Of a DNA stretch of 6,399 nucleotides, positions 5,795 through 6,399 are shown piece by piece. The stretch covers positions 1 to 6,399 of the forward strand of contig JAISQP010000133.1 in NCBI GenBank assembly GCA_031274115.1, in the 5' to 3' direction. The notes beneath the pieces are model-generated. The model saw only the letters and a list, made by a program, of their open reading frames with translations. It was not told where the DNA came from and searched no databases. The translations under genes were made by a program, and so were the position numbers. The stretch comes from Synergistaceae bacterium. Lineage in GTDB: Bacteria; Synergistota; Synergistia; Synergistales; Synergistaceae. Position 1 is the first letter of the stretch; every line of letters starts with the position of its first letter.

Positions 5795-6399
5795 TCCGTG
5801 TCATCCATTCCCATGCCCGACCCTGCCCACTTCATGAGCCCTCTTCTGAGAGAGCGGGCGAACGATACTATGCCGATTGCGAACCCGTCGTCAGGGAAGC
5901 TGTTCAGCACAGCGTCTATGGCGTCTTTGCGCCATATGTGCCTGTCGTAAAGAAGCTTGTAGATGTTTTTTATCCGCGTCCTCTGTTCCTGAGTGAAACC
6001 GTGCCTTCTCAGGCCAACCGTGTTGAGGCCGCGCACACGCGCCGGGACTCCGTCTACCATCGAGTAGGGGGGAACATCCTTTGTTATCTTCGAAAGACCG
6101 CCTATCATCGCGTAATCTCCAACCTTGACGAACTGATGAAAACCGGCCATCCCTCCCACCACGACGCAGTCGCCCAATTGAACGTGCCCGGAAAAACCCG
6201 CCTTGTTGGTTATGGTGCAGCCGGCGCCAATCCGGACGTTATGGCCGAGGTGGCAGCCCTCCATCAGCATGGTTCCGCGTCCTACTGTCGTTGCTTTGCC
6301 CTCGCCCGTAGCTCTGTGTATCGTTACGTTTTCGCGGATTACCACGTCGTCGCCGATTCGCACGAACGACGTCTCCCCGCCGAAGTCGTGATCCTGCGG
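5791..6399 (-). CDS. lpxA: UDP-N-acetylglucosamine acyltransferase LpxA, 5' end beyond window
   Basis: LpxA transfers a 3-hydroxyacyl chain from acyl carrier protein to the 3-OH of UDP-GlcNAc, the first step of lipid A synthesis. The frame is open to the right edge and begins with PQDHDFGGE, matching the region around E. coli residue 73, so about 70 N-terminal residues are missing. The GTG at 6363-6361 is internal and not the start. The visible 202 residues show the left-handed beta-helix hexapeptide repeats, IRENVTIHRAT, and CHLGHNVRIG, whose second His (codon 6243-6241) aligns with catalytic His125 of E. coli. They also show SGHV (His144 equivalent), FHQF (His160 equivalent), KDVPPY and the GLRRHGF segment (Arg204 equivalent), then the C-terminal helical domain. 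A Gly aligns with the Gly173 acyl-length ruler of E. coli, which suggests a long chain of C14 type rather than the C10 of Pseudomonas; this is an inference. The tail runs about 11 residues longer than in E. coli. The stop overlaps kdsC as ATGA. Confidence 0.95.
   Translation of the reverse strand, partial: PQDHDFGGETSFVRIGDDVVIRENVTIHRATGEGKATTVGRGTMLMEGCHLGHNVRIGAGCTITNKAGFSGHVQLGDCVVVGGMAGFHQFVKVGDYAMIGGLSKITKDVPPYSMVDGVPARVRGLNTVGLRRHGFTQEQRTRIKNIYKLLYDRHIWRKDAIDAVLNSFPDDGFAIGIVSFARSLRRGLMKWAGSGMGMDDTE

Noticed and set aside
5791..6363. lpxA starting at the GTG at 6363
   Set aside because: The frame stays open to the window edge and the upstream residues PQDHDFGGE match LpxA, so this GTG is an internal valine.

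Overview
The window is one compact, single-direction block of lipid A / LPS-core genes, all read from the minus strand (right to left). In transcription order it holds lpxA (5' end cut by the right edge), kdsC, an LptF/LptG-family permease gene, lpxI, lpxB, an msbA-type ABC transporter gene, and lpxK (3' end cut by the left edge). This is an outer-membrane assembly locus of a diderm bacterium. Moderately high GC by eye, frequent ATA (Ile) and AGG (Arg) codons, LpxI in place of LpxH, and tightly packed lpx genes suggest Synergistota, with Negativicutes as the main alternative. That placement is an inference, since no marker gene is present.

Layout: lpxA (5791-6399) overlaps kdsC (5312-5794) by ATGA, and kdsC overlaps lptF/G (4194-5315) by ATGA. 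A 105-nt gap (4089-4193) follows; it is the only real intergenic space. It has a strong Shine-Dalgarno for lpxI and a weak possible promoter at its upstream edge. Then come lpxI (3291-4088), lpxB (2134-3288, TTG start, 2-nt gap), msbA (347-2133, GTG start directly after the lpxB stop) and lpxK (1-354, 8-nt overlap with msbA). The spacing implies one or two translationally coupled transcripts.

How the genes work together: LpxA makes the first committed lipid A intermediate. LpxI hydrolyses UDP-2,3-diacylglucosamine to lipid X. LpxB joins lipid X to another UDP-diacylglucosamine to form the disaccharide, and LpxK phosphorylates it at 4'. KdsC releases free Kdo for the core. MsbA flips the lipid A core across the inner membrane, and the LptF/G permease extracts finished LPS for export.

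The main anomaly is a single-base deletion in the Walker A motif of msbA (about 991-993). It splits an otherwise perfect 595-residue transporter into a 383-residue N-terminal piece and an out-of-frame nucleotide-binding domain. A sequencing or assembly indel in an A run is the likeliest cause, but a real lesion cannot be excluded. The second point is an LpxK P-loop reading GGTNKTP instead of the usual GGTGKTP. I found no RNA genes, mobile elements, CRISPR arrays or evidence of a wholly new system.
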